Below are positions 1 through 6,314 of a DNA stretch of 8,723 nucleotides, one piece after another. This DNA is from Sphingobacteriales bacterium (GTDB taxonomy: Bacteria > Bacteroidota > Bacteroidia > Chitinophagales > Chitinophagaceae), in the NCBI GenBank assembly GCA_024640385.1, contig JAHEFC010000159.1, forward strand, positions 1 to 8,723, read 5' to 3'. The translations under genes and the position numbers were made by a program. Under the pieces are notes generated by a model that was not told the DNA's origin, did no database searches, and worked only from the letters and a program-made list of their open reading frames with translations. Numbering within the stretch: position 1 is the stretch's first letter; every line of letters starts with the position of its first letter.

Positions 1-166
1 GCGTCACTGCCTTGCCGCCACGATGTTTGGTCTCGTAATTAATACGGAGCTTCTGCTTTTCAGGAGGTAATGTTTCCTGCTTTTCATTCTGTTCCTCTTC
101 GAACCTGAACGATGGATCAGTACTATAAACGAAACCTTGTTTATCAGGTTTATTCTTCTTACTCAT
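1..166 (-). CDS. SUI1/eIF1-like translation initiation factor (YciH family), 5' part only
   Basis: Only the first 55 codons are present; the gene runs off the left edge. The minus-strand product begins MSKKNKPDKQGFVYSTDP, continues with an acidic FEEEQNEKQE stretch and reaches KLRINYETKHRGGKAVT at the edge. A lysine-rich start, the GFVYSTDP motif, an acidic linker and then the first strand of the SUI1 fold (ending in the K-H-R-G-G-K-x-V-T basic motif) is the pattern of the Bacteroidota protein annotated as translation initiation factor, a relative of eukaryotic eIF1 and E. coli YciH. The family is thought to act at the small ribosomal subunit; its bacterial role is poorly defined. The gene follows nadC on the same strand after 56 bases, which hold an 8-base repeat array. 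The ATG at 164-166 is the only start compatible with the conserved N-terminus. The SUI1 core lies outside the window, so the call rests on the N-terminal third. Confidence 0.82.
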   Translation of the reverse strand, partial: MSKKNKPDKQGFVYSTDPSFRFEEEQNEKQETLPPEKQKLRINYETKHRGGKAVT

Positions 167-186
167 AAAATAGTTTTAGCATCCCT

Positions 187-218
187 CTTACTATCTCTCT
201 ATCTTACTATCTCTCTAT
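187..218. repeat. Two exact tandem copies of a 16-bp unit (8-base sub-period)
   Basis: CTTACTATCTCTCTAT occurs at 187-202 and again, exactly, at 203-218; the next two bases start a third copy. Each 16-mer is itself two related 8-mers (CTTACTAT and CTCTCTAT). On the coding (minus) strand the array reads as alternating ATAGAGAG and ATAGTAAG. It fills most of the 56-base gap between the nadC stop and the SUI1 start, beginning 4 bases after the nadC stop codon. The ATAGAG core resembles the 8-mers at 8350-8381. Function is unknown. Confidence 0.85.
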
Positions 219-222
219 CTAA

Positions 223-1074
223 TTACACCGCTTTCAGCGAAAGATCCAGGCTTCTTGCCTGGTGTATCAACGCACCAACACTGACGTAGTCAACGCCAGT
301 TTCAGCATATTCAATGACATTATCGAGATTGATCCCGCCGCTGGCTTCCGTTTCAAACTCCCCGTTGATCAAGGGCAATGCTTCCCTGATCATGTCGGGC
401 GTAAAATTATCCAGCATGATCCTGAACACTTTCCCTTTCGCCATGGCCACCACTCTTTTCACATCATCAACAGACCTGGTTTCCACTTCGATCTTCAACC
501 CGGGATTCACATGCTGCACATACTCGTACGATCTCTCTATAGCTTTCTCAATGCCACCACAAAAATCAATATGATTATCCTTCAGCATGATCATGTCAAA
601 CAACCCGAATCGATGATTGATGCCCCCACCGATCCTGACCGCCTCTTTTTCCAATAGCCGGAAATTAGGTGTGGTTTTCCGGGTGTCCAGCACACGGGTA
701 TGATATCCTTTGAGCTTGTCCGTATACTTCCTGGTAAAAGTTGCGATCCCGCTCATGCGTTGCATAACATTCAATACCAGCCTCTCGCCTTTCAATATGG
801 TATGCACATGGGCAGATACAATGAAAGCCTGATCGCCGTATTTCATTCGTTCGCCGTCTTGTTTGAATATTTCCAGGGAAGATCCTGGTTCGAGTTGATG
901 GAAGATCTTTTCAGCAACGGCTACACCAGCCAATACGCCTTCTTCCTTGATCTTCAGCTGTGCCTTACCGATAGATTCTGCCGGTATAGTACTGAGGGTA
1001 GAGTGGTCACCGGAGCCAACGTCTTCTGCTATTGCAGCGCTTACAAGTACTTCCAATTGCTTGTCAAAGTCCAT
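223..1074 (-). CDS. nadC: Nicotinate-nucleotide pyrophosphorylase (carboxylating), quinolinate phosphoribosyltransferase
   Basis: This cytoplasmic enzyme converts quinolinate and PRPP to nicotinate mononucleotide, CO2 and pyrophosphate in de novo NAD synthesis. The 283-residue product has the usual family length. The N-terminal open-faced sandwich domain (about 1-110) carries EDVGSGDHST (17-26) and GERLVLNVMQRMSGIAT (96-112). The alpha/beta barrel follows, with the PRPP and quinolinate-binding motifs DTRKTTP (130-136), GGGINHRFGLFD (149-160), KDNH (165-168), EVE (196-198), MLDN (220-223), EASGGI (243-248) and VDYVSVGAL (262-270). No key motif is missing. The gene lies 73 bases downstream of a DUF4783-like gene, a pairing I recall as common in Bacteroidota. 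No nadA or nadB is in the window, so the rest of the pathway must be elsewhere. A 9-base repeat array lies just upstream. The last codons contain a short minus-strand hairpin (231-243). Confidence 0.97.
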   Translation of the reverse strand: MDFDKQLEVLVSAAIAEDVGSGDHSTLSTIPAESIGKAQLKIKEEGVLAGVAVAEKIFHQLEPGSSLEIFKQDGERMKYGDQAFIVSAHVHTILKGERLVLNVMQRMSGIATFTRKYTDKLKGYHTRVLDTRKTTPNFRLLEKEAVRIGGGINHRFGLFDMIMLKDNHIDFCGGIEKAIERSYEYVQHVNPGLKIEVETRSVDDVKRVVAMAKGKVFRIMLDNFTPDMIREALPLINGEFETEASGGINLDNVIEYAETGVDYVSVGALIHQARSLDLSLKAV

Positions 1075-1104
1075 AATGCAAAAATGCGGAAATATTCATT
1101 CCCA

Positions 1105-1149
1105 CATCTCATTTATCACATTCTCCACATTTATCACATTCATCACATT
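1105..1149 (-). repeat. Tandem array of five 9-base units, family AATGTGATR
   Basis: Read on the minus strand, five consecutive 9-base units run without gaps from the stop codon of the DUF4783 gene toward nadC: AATGTGATG (1141-1149), AATGTGATA (1132-1140), AATGTGGAG (1123-1131), AATGTGATA (1114-1122) and AATGAGATG (1105-1113). The TAA stop (1148-1150) overlaps the first unit. The same unit family occurs at 5424-5570. The spacer has no long ORF. There is no clear inverted second arm here, only a single tract. Confidence 0.85.
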
Positions 1150-1525
1150 ATTCAAACCTTAGTTCCTGAACCAGTTTCTTATCGCCTTTGGTTTTGAAGA
1201 GGATGGTGGTGCGGTATTCCCCGTTTGCAGTATTCAGGTTACCTACACAGTATTCTCCATTATTGCTGTTCACCCTGTGGATGATGGTGAAACTCCTTAC
1301 GCTGTGGTTGGAAAAAAAATCACGAAGCACTACTTCCGCCTGGTTGCGGCTGTAAGAATTGCTTCTGTCATTGAGGGTGATTTCGACAAGGTTATCGAAA
1401 TGACGGGAGATCTTGAGCGCATCTCCTTTTTTTATCGCTCCCAGAATCTCGTCCACCGTTACATCAAATGAACTCAATGTGAATAAAACTGTAAAAACTA
1501 ATATCAATCGTAGAAATCGGTCCAT
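1148..1525 (-). CDS. Small secreted DUF4783-like protein
   Basis: The 125-residue product has an N-terminal signal peptide (MDRFLRLILVFTVLFTLSSF, about 1-20: basic start, then a hydrophobic core). The mature part is compact: VDEILGAIKKGDALKISRHF, NLVEITL, a QAEVVLRDFFSNH helix, FTIIHRV, GEYCVGNLNTANGEYR and a C-terminal KKLVQELRFE strand. This matches my recollection of the Bacteroidota DUF4783 family, which looks like an NTF2-type cone fold exported to the periplasm. No enzymatic residues can be pointed to and its function is unknown. It is upstream of nadC on the same strand, and the family is often found there. The stop codon overlaps a 9-base repeat array, which could mean the two genes are not one simple operon. 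The start is well supported by the signal peptide. Upstream it faces gpmI divergently across 61 bases. Confidence 0.85.
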   Translation of the reverse strand: MDRFLRLILVFTVLFTLSSFDVTVDEILGAIKKGDALKISRHFDNLVEITLNDRSNSYSRNQAEVVLRDFFSNHSVRSFTIIHRVNSNNGEYCVGNLNTANGEYRTTILFKTKGDKKLVQELRFE

Positions 1526-1574
1526 AACGGATTATTACCCAGTACACTTGCTAAAAATGTGCCAAGTTTTGGCG

Positions 1575-1582
1575 TAGCTTTA
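1575..1582 (+). promoter_or_regulatory. Weak candidate -7 box for gpmI
   Basis: TAGCTTTA matches 7 positions of the Bacteroidota -7 consensus TAnnTTTG and lies 4 bases before the gpmI ATG. If real, the transcript would be nearly leaderless. A TTG at 1548-1550 could be the -33 element, but the 24-base spacing is longer than usual. The call rests only on this match in a 61-base divergent region that must hold promoters for both genes. Confidence 0.22.
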
Positions 1583-1586
1583 TCCT

Positions 1587-3110
1587 ATGAATCCGAAGAA
1601 AGTCATCCTGATCATCATGGACGGATGGGGCGAAGGGCAGGTCCCCGCCAGTGACGCCATCCAGAACGCAAATGTTCCTTTTGTAAGATCCTTATACTCC
1701 AAATACCCGCATACCACACTCGTAACTTACGGAGAATCAGTGGGTTTGCCCGAAGGACAGATGGGCAACAGTGAAGTAGGCCACCTTAATATCGGGGCCG
1801 GCCGGGTGGTATACCAGGAGCTGCAACGCATTAATGTAGCGGTAAGGGACGGAGAACTGGCCGCCAGCCCTGTGCTGCACCAGGCCCTGGATTACGCTAA
1901 AAAGAACAATAAACCCCTGCATCTCATAGGTTTAGTCAGCGACGGTGGTGTCCACTCCCATATCGAACACGTGAAAGCCCTGGCCACCATATGCAAGAAT
2001 AATGGTGTGGAAAATCTGAAGATCCATGCGTTTACTGACGGCAGGGATACCGATCCAAAAAGCGGCTATGGATACCTCCAGGAACTCCAGGCCCACCTGG
2101 CTGCCACCACCGGCGAGATCGCTTCTGTAACCGGCCGTTATTATGCCATGGACCGCGACAAAAGATGGGAAAGGGTGAAGCTGGCATACGACGCCCTGGT
2201 CAAAGGCGTTGGTGAACACACCAACGATGTTCTCGCTGCTGTCAAACACTCCTACGAAAACAATGTCACAGACGAGTTCATTAAACCCATCATCAAAATC
2301 AACCAGGATGGTTCTCCTTCAGGACTTATCAAAGACGGCGATGCTGTTATATGTTTCAACTTCCGTACAGACAGGTGCCGTGAGATCACCATGGCCCTTA
2401 CACAAACAGACATGCATGAGTTCGACATGCACGCCCTTGACCTGAACTACACTACCATGACGGAGTACGACAAAACATTCAAAAACGTCAACGTCATATT
2501 TGAAACTGATAACCTGATCAATACCCTCGGCGAGATCCTCGAAAAAAATGGCATCCAACAGATACGCATAGCCGAAACTGAGAAATATCCGCACGTTACT
2601 TTCTTCTTCAACGGTGGCCGGGAAGTTCCGTTCAACGGGGAGAACCGCATCTTGTGTCCTTCGCCCAAAGTAGCCACCTACGACATGAAGCCGGAGATGA
2701 GCGCTAATGACCTCACTGCAGCCCTGTTGCCTGAGATCGCCAAACAACAGGCAGGCTTCATCTGCATAAATTTCGCGAATGCCGATATGGTAGGGCATAC
2801 AGGCGTTTTCTCTGCGGTGGTCAAAGCCGTGGAAACAGTTGACAGCTGTGTGGAGAAACTGGTTACCGCCGCACTGGAGAACGGTTACACTGTTTTCCTT
2901 ACCGCCGACCATGGCAATGCAGATTACATGATCAATCCGGACGGTACGCCAAATACCGCACACAGTATGAACCCCGTCCCGTTCTTTATCATCGATAAGG
3001 ACTGGAAAGGCAACATCAAAAAAGGGAAACTGGGAGACCTGGCGCCAACCATACTAACGGTGATGGGTATACCCATTCCAAAAGAGATGACAGGAGAGGT
3101 ATTGATCTGA
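1587..3110 (+). CDS. gpmI: 2,3-bisphosphoglycerate-independent phosphoglycerate mutase
   Basis: This cytoplasmic metalloenzyme interconverts 3-phosphoglycerate and 2-phosphoglycerate in glycolysis and gluconeogenesis through a phosphoserine intermediate, normally with two Mn2+ ions. The 507-residue product has standard family length and all the expected motifs. The phosphatase-like domain has IIMDGWG (metal ligand D12) and GNSEVGHLNIGAG with the nucleophile S62. The inserted transferase domain has SDGGVHSHIEH (H123), FTDGRDTDP (R153, D154), GRYYAMDRDKRWER (R184, R190) and FNFRTDR (R260, R263). The phosphatase domain then resumes with TEKYPHVTFFFNGG (K333), FANADMVGHTG (D400, H404), TADHGNADYM (D441, H442) and TAHSMNPVPF (H459). 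The start is fixed by the MNPKKVILIIMDGWG opening. It is divergent from the DUF4783 gene, and the TonB-dependent receptor gene follows closely on the same strand. Confidence 0.98.
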   Translation: MNPKKVILIIMDGWGEGQVPASDAIQNANVPFVRSLYSKYPHTTLVTYGESVGLPEGQMGNSEVGHLNIGAGRVVYQELQRINVAVRDGELAASPVLHQALDYAKKNNKPLHLIGLVSDGGVHSHIEHVKALATICKNNGVENLKIHAFTDGRDTDPKSGYGYLQELQAHLAATTGEIASVTGRYYAMDRDKRWERVKLAYDALVKGVGEHTNDVLAAVKHSYENNVTDEFIKPIIKINQDGSPSGLIKDGDAVICFNFRTDRCREITMALTQTDMHEFDMHALDLNYTTMTEYDKTFKNVNVIFETDNLINTLGEILEKNGIQQIRIAETEKYPHVTFFFNGGREVPFNGENRILCPSPKVATYDMKPEMSANDLTAALLPEIAKQQAGFICINFANADMVGHTGVFSAVVKAVETVDSCVEKLVTAALENGYTVFLTADHGNADYMINPDGTPNTAHSMNPVPFFIIDKDWKGNIKKGKLGDLAPTILTVMGIPIPKEMTGEVLI

Positions 3111-3147
3111 TGATCCCATGCCTGTTGTTATCGAAATCAATTCCCAA

Positions 3148-5430
3148 ATGAGAATTATCATTTTCATCATTTTCCTGTTGGTGAACCTGCCATCACATGC
3201 GCAGGATACAGATACCACGGACAAATACGTAAACCTCAACGAGGTAGTGCTGTCTGCAAACAAATTCACAGAGAAGAAAAAAAATATAGTCCAGAAAATT
3301 GACGTGATTACCGCAAGGCAGATCGCCAGGATCAATGCCCAGAATACCGGTGACCTCCTGATGAATTCAGGAAATGTTTTTGTGCAAAAAAGCCAGCAGG
3401 GTGGCAGCAGTCCTGTGATTCGCGGGTTTGAAGCCAGCCGGGTGCTGCTGGTCGTAGACGGGATCAGGATGAACAATGCCATCTACCGTTCGGGGCACCT
3501 GCAAAACGTGATCACGGTTGACCAGAATATGCTGTCGCGCGTGGAAGTGATGCATGGCCCCTCTTCAACCATGTATGGCAGCGACGCCCTGGGCGGCACC
3601 GTCCATATGGTCACTAAACAACCATTTACGGGCACAGACAGCTTCATCAATATCAAAGCGAATGCTTTTGCACGCTATAGTACAGTGAATGATGAAAAAA
3701 CAGGTCATGCGGATATTAATCTTGGTTTCAAAAAACTGGCATTCCTGACCTCATTCACTTACAGCAGTTTTGGTGATATGCGGATGGGAAGCCATGATCC
3801 AGCAGACCATGAGGGGTTTGGCAGAAGAGATCAGTACATCATTCCCTACCAGGTGGCAGGCAAGGATACCATAGTGAACAACACTGACAACAGGATACAA
3901 AGGTATTCCGGTTACAACCAGTGGGATATCATGCAAAAGGTTTTATACAACCAATCATCTACAATCACCCATCTGTTAAACCTCCAGTTGTCCAATACGA
4001 ATAATGTGCCCCGTTACGACAGGCTAACGGATATTCGAAACGGCAACCTGAGATATGCAGAATGGTATTATGGGCCCCAGGAGAGAAACCTGGCAGCATA
4101 CAGTTTTAATGCCACGGGGCTGAAGGGATTTTTCAATGAGATGAGAGCCACACTCAGTTATCAGGATATTAAAGAAAGCAGGCAAACAAGGGAATACAAA
4201 CGTTACGACCGGTTCGACAGCCGGAGAGAGAATATTAAGGTATGGGGAGCGATCTTCGACCTGAGAAAGAGTATGGGCGCCAATGAATTGAGTGTTGGTG
4301 TGGACGGCCAATGGAATGATCTCAAATCTGTTGCAGACAGAACCAATCTGCTCACAGGTCAGAAGACCAAACTCGATACTAGGTATCCCGATGGAAAGAA
4401 CACCATGGATAACTATGGCATCTATGCCCAGCACATATATAAGTTCGGCAATGAAAAATGGGTACTGAACGATGGTATCAGGTTTCAATATGTCCATCTT
4501 TCTTCTAATATAGAAGACAACAGTTTTTTTAACCTGCCCGTTACCCAAGTGAACCAGGATAATATTGCGGTAACGGGAAACGTTGGACTGGTATACAATC
4601 CAGATGCCTCGTCAAGACTCTCGTTTGGTATTTCTTCGGGATTTCGTGCCCCGAATATTGACGACATGAGTAAGGTATTCGAATCAAGTACTTCGGCAAA
4701 ACAGGTAGTGGTGCCGAATGCTGATATCAAGCCCGAATACACTTACAATATGGATCTCTCCTACCGTAAAACTGTGCATGACGTCTTGCGTTTCGAACTA
4801 ACGGGATTCTATACCCTATTCCTGAATGCGATTGTAAAAGCTCCCTATCAACTCAATGGACAGGATTCCATAATTTATGACGGGGTGATGTCGCAGGTGC
4901 TGGCCAATCAGAATGCCAACCGGGCCTATCTCTATGGAGGCAATATAAGCGTCAACGCCGACCTGTCTGAACATTTCTCATTTTCAACAACACTCAGCTA
5001 TACCTACGGTCGATTCAGGGTGGATGAAAACAAAACCACTTCGGTGTACCAGGAGCAGCCAGATGGATCCTATAAACTGGTACAAACCAGTTTAAAAGAG
5101 AAACCCCTGGACCATATTCCTCCCATATTCGGAAAAACATCTGTACAATACCGGTACAAAAAAGGTTATGCCGAATTTTTTGCTTTATACAACGGCGAAA
5201 AGAAACTGGACCAGTATAATCCTGACGGGGAAGACAATGCCCAGTATGCCACTTCTACGGGAATGCCGGGCTGGTATACCCTGAATTTGCGGGCTGGCTG
5301 GCAGGTAAACAGGTTATTACAATTGCAGGGGGCCATGGAAAACATCCTTGATCGCAATTACCGGAATTTTGCCTCCGGATTTTCATCTCCCGGCCGGAAC
5401 ATCATGCTAAGCTTACGCTTAGCAATGTGA
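3148..5430 (+). CDS. TonB-dependent outer-membrane receptor (ligand unknown, possibly heme or metal complex)
   Basis: This is an outer-membrane importer driven by TonB/ExbBD. I place the start at 3148 because MRIIIFIIFLLVNLPSHAQ is a typical signal peptide with cleavage likely after SHA; an in-frame ATG at 3118 would add ten residues before it. Numbering below is from 3118. NLNEVVLSA (39-47) is a plausible TonB-box region. The plug spans about 50-168, with SPVIRGFEASRVLLVVDGIRMNN, SGHLQNVITVD, RVEVMHGPSSTMYGSDALGG and VHMVTKQPF. The barrel runs to residue 770 and includes GFRAPNIDDMSKVFES, a FRAP box of the sort seen in heme/hemoglobin receptors, and ENILDRNYRNFASGF near the end. Heme is only a guess: the FRAP box and plug His127 fit, but no heme-uptake partner is nearby. 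There is no carboxypeptidase-like N-terminal extension and no SusD partner, so it is not SusC-like. The last residue is Met where the family usually ends in an aromatic. It lies 37 bases after gpmI (7 if the upstream ATG is used) and may be read through from it. Confidence 0.93.
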   Translation: MRIIIFIIFLLVNLPSHAQDTDTTDKYVNLNEVVLSANKFTEKKKNIVQKIDVITARQIARINAQNTGDLLMNSGNVFVQKSQQGGSSPVIRGFEASRVLLVVDGIRMNNAIYRSGHLQNVITVDQNMLSRVEVMHGPSSTMYGSDALGGTVHMVTKQPFTGTDSFINIKANAFARYSTVNDEKTGHADINLGFKKLAFLTSFTYSSFGDMRMGSHDPADHEGFGRRDQYIIPYQVAGKDTIVNNTDNRIQRYSGYNQWDIMQKVLYNQSSTITHLLNLQLSNTNNVPRYDRLTDIRNGNLRYAEWYYGPQERNLAAYSFNATGLKGFFNEMRATLSYQDIKESRQTREYKRYDRFDSRRENIKVWGAIFDLRKSMGANELSVGVDGQWNDLKSVADRTNLLTGQKTKLDTRYPDGKNTMDNYGIYAQHIYKFGNEKWVLNDGIRFQYVHLSSNIEDNSFFNLPVTQVNQDNIAVTGNVGLVYNPDASSRLSFGISSGFRAPNIDDMSKVFESSTSAKQVVVPNADIKPEYTYNMDLSYRKTVHDVLRFELTGFYTLFLNAIVKAPYQLNGQDSIIYDGVMSQVLANQNANRAYLYGGNISVNADLSEHFSFSTTLSYTYGRFRVDENKTTSVYQEQPDGSYKLVQTSLKEKPLDHIPPIFGKTSVQYRYKKGYAEFFALYNGEKKLDQYNPDGEDNAQYATSTGMPGWYTLNLRAGWQVNRLLQLQGAMENILDRNYRNFASGFSSPGRNIMLSLRLAM
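5406..5423 (+). other. Perfect 7-bp inverted repeat in the last receptor codons
   Basis: GCTAAGC (5406-5412), loop TTAC, GCTTAGC (5417-5423) is a perfect hairpin inside the codons for the final residues LSLRLA. It ends at the base before the 9-base repeat array begins (5424). It has no T-tract, so it is not a textbook terminator; it could stabilise or define an mRNA 3' end. Confidence 0.55.
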
Positions 5431-5570
5431 CAAATGTGATGAATGTGGTGAAATGTGTTAAATGGGAAAAAAGATCTGACAGGTTATAAATAACTTTTAT
5501 GTGTTAGGTCTTAAGCTGTTAAGTGTATCCCATTCGCCACATTTACTTCATTAAACACATTAAAAATATT
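5424..5570. repeat. Composite inverted element built of 9-base units (AATGTGATR family)
   Basis: The left arm (5424-5467) consists of AATGTGACA, AATGTGATG, AATGTGGTGA, AATGTGTTA and AATGGGA. The right arm (5528-5570) holds the same family inverted: TCCCATT, CGCCACATT, TACTTCATT, AAACACATT and a decayed AAAAATATT. The innermost 7 bases of the two arms are perfectly complementary (AATGGGA with TCCCATT). Outward, AATGTG and CACATT blocks pair with short internal loops between them. The core (5468-5527) has its own stem-loop (5473-5510). The left arm overlaps the receptor's TGA stop (5428-5430). The element is non-coding and makes up most of the 212-base gap before the sigma gene. Confidence 0.8.
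5473..5510 (+). other. Stem-loop in the core of the 9-mer element
   Basis: GATCTGACA (5473-5481) pairs along its full 9 bases with TGTTAGGTC (5502-5510) if two G-U pairs are allowed. The 20-base loop contains a further perfect palindrome, GTTAT AA ATAAC (5483-5494). The use of G-U pairs fits a structure acting as RNA transcribed from the plus strand. Confidence 0.5.
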
Positions 5571-5571
5571 T

Positions 5572-5592
5572 AAAAAAACTGCCGCTGGGCAG
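5572..5592 (-). terminator. Intrinsic-terminator-like hairpin, best in minus orientation
   Basis: CTGCC (5579-5583), loop GCTG, GGCAG (5588-5592) is a perfect 5-bp stem flanked by seven A (5572-5578). On the minus strand this reads stem-loop followed by T7, the textbook intrinsic terminator layout. On the plus strand it is followed only by CACTTTATTA, a weak U-tract, so it could still help end receptor transcripts. No minus-strand gene lies to its right for thousands of bases. Confidence 0.4.
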
Positions 5593-5613
5593 CACTTTAT
5601 TACTATTATTTGT

Positions 5614-5624
5614 CCTAAATTAGG
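5614..5624 (+). promoter_or_regulatory. Palindrome upstream of the sigma gene, possible operator or -7 box
   Basis: CCTAA A TTAGG is a perfect 11-base palindrome ending 18 bases before the sigma-factor ATG. Its inner part TAAATTAG (5616-5623) matches the Bacteroidota -7 consensus TAnnTTTG except at one position, and a related CCTAATTTTG lies ahead of the lipoprotein gene (7757-7766). No convincing -33 element is visible at the usual distance. Confidence 0.3.
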
Positions 5625-5642
5625 TGAAATCAACTGGATTTC

Positions 5643-6218
5643 ATGACTGAGGAGGTAATGATTCAAGGGTGTTTACGTAACGAGGCAATATCCCAACAGG
5701 AACTGTACTACAGGTATAGTCCCAAGATGTTGTCAGTTTGTTACAGATACGCCAAAAGTCGTGAGGATGCGGAAGATATGTTACAGGAGGGGTTCATTAA
5801 GGTCTTCACCCAGATCCACCAATTTCAGCATCGTGGCGCCTTGGAAGGATGGATAAGGAGGATCATAGTCCACACCTGTATCAATAATCTTAAGAAGAAC
5901 AAGAAGTTTTCAGATAGTGTGGATATCATACATGCAGCCAGTGTTCCTGTGAGGGAAGAAAATATACCTTCCATCCTGCAGGCTAAGCAGGTGGTAGAGT
6001 GTATACGGTTACTCCCGCTGGGGTACCGGACAGTTCTTAACCTTTACGCCATAGAAGGCTATTCGCATAGGGAGATTGCTGATATACTCGATATTGAAGA
6101 GAGTACCAGCCGTTCCCAATACACCAGGGCAAAGGCCATGCTGGAAGATATCCTCATCAAGAAAAACATACTTACGAAACAGTCTGAAAGAACCGTGTGG
6201 TTGTCAGCTGTCAGGTAA
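5643..6218 (+). CDS. ECF-family RNA polymerase sigma factor
   Basis: This 191-residue sigma-70 protein has the minimal ECF layout. Region 2 (about 20-86) includes LYYRYSPKMLSVCYRYAKSR, the promoter-melting segment EDAEDMLQEGFIKVF (41-55) and ALEGWIRRIIVHTCINNLKK (66-85). A linker (87-115) leads to region 4 (about 116-172), with LPLGYRTVLNLYAIEGYSHR and the helix-turn-helix EIADILDIEESTSRSQYTRAKAML. It should direct core polymerase to a small regulon, held inactive until its partner releases it. The likely partner is the membrane protein encoded 96 bases downstream. The start at 5643 is preferred; an internal ATG at 5658 follows a GGAGGT motif that is too close (1 base) to act as its ribosome-binding site. 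It lies downstream of the 9-mer element and a palindrome. It is not a FecI-type unit, since no FecR-like protein is present. Confidence 0.95.
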   Translation: MTEEVMIQGCLRNEAISQQELYYRYSPKMLSVCYRYAKSREDAEDMLQEGFIKVFTQIHQFQHRGALEGWIRRIIVHTCINNLKKNKKFSDSVDIIHAASVPVREENIPSILQAKQVVECIRLLPLGYRTVLNLYAIEGYSHREIADILDIEESTSRSQYTRAKAMLEDILIKKNILTKQSERTVWLSAVR

Positions 6219-6245
6219 GTTGCCAATCGGTGACTTTATGTTGCC

Positions 6246-6299
6246 GGTTATCCTGGAAACCAAAAAGAACGAAATTAAACCCAAGAGTAAAAGATAACC
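6246..6299. other. Perfect 7-bp inverted repeat between the sigma and membrane-protein genes
   Basis: GGTTATC (6246-6252) and GATAACC (6293-6299) are exact inverted copies separated by 40 A-rich bases, in the 96-base gap between the two genes. A direct repeat GTTGCC occurs at 6219-6224 and 6240-6245. This could be an operator or a long-loop RNA structure. No TAnnTTTG box is seen here, so co-transcription with the sigma gene is plausible. Confidence 0.3.
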
Positions 6300-6314
6300 A
6301 GCTTTTCACTGCGT

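Noticed and set aside
700..1197. 165-residue plus-strand open frame across nadC, the 9-mer array and the DUF4783 3' end
   Set aside because: It is antisense to nadC motifs, and its C-terminal I/H-rich part is just the repeat array translated.
2319..2963. 214-residue minus-strand open frame inside gpmI
   Set aside because: It is fully antisense to a gene with every catalytic motif intact; the translated product has no recognisable domain or signal peptide and looks like a codon-bias shadow.
3118..3147. Upstream ATG start for the receptor
   Set aside because: It would place ten mixed residues before a textbook signal peptide that begins with its own Met at 3148; no ribosome-binding site supports it. 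It is not excluded.
4024..4548. 174-residue minus-strand open frame inside the receptor gene
   Set aside because: It lies opposite barrel-coding sequence of a clear TonB-dependent receptor, with no domain and no plausible start signal.
3148..5430. SusC-type glycan importer
   Set aside because: There is no N-terminal carboxypeptidase-regulatory-like domain, the protein is shorter than SusC proteins and no SusD gene follows.
5424..5570. CRISPR array or transposon remnant
   Set aside because: Units of 9 bases without spacers cannot be CRISPR. There is no transposase, terminal TA/TSD pair or other clear insertion boundary.
6076..6297. 73-residue plus-strand frame overlapping the sigma gene, with a possible short K-rich ORF at 6238-6297
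   Set aside because: The start lies inside sigma region 4 in another frame. The short tail ORF has no ribosome-binding site and no family resemblance.
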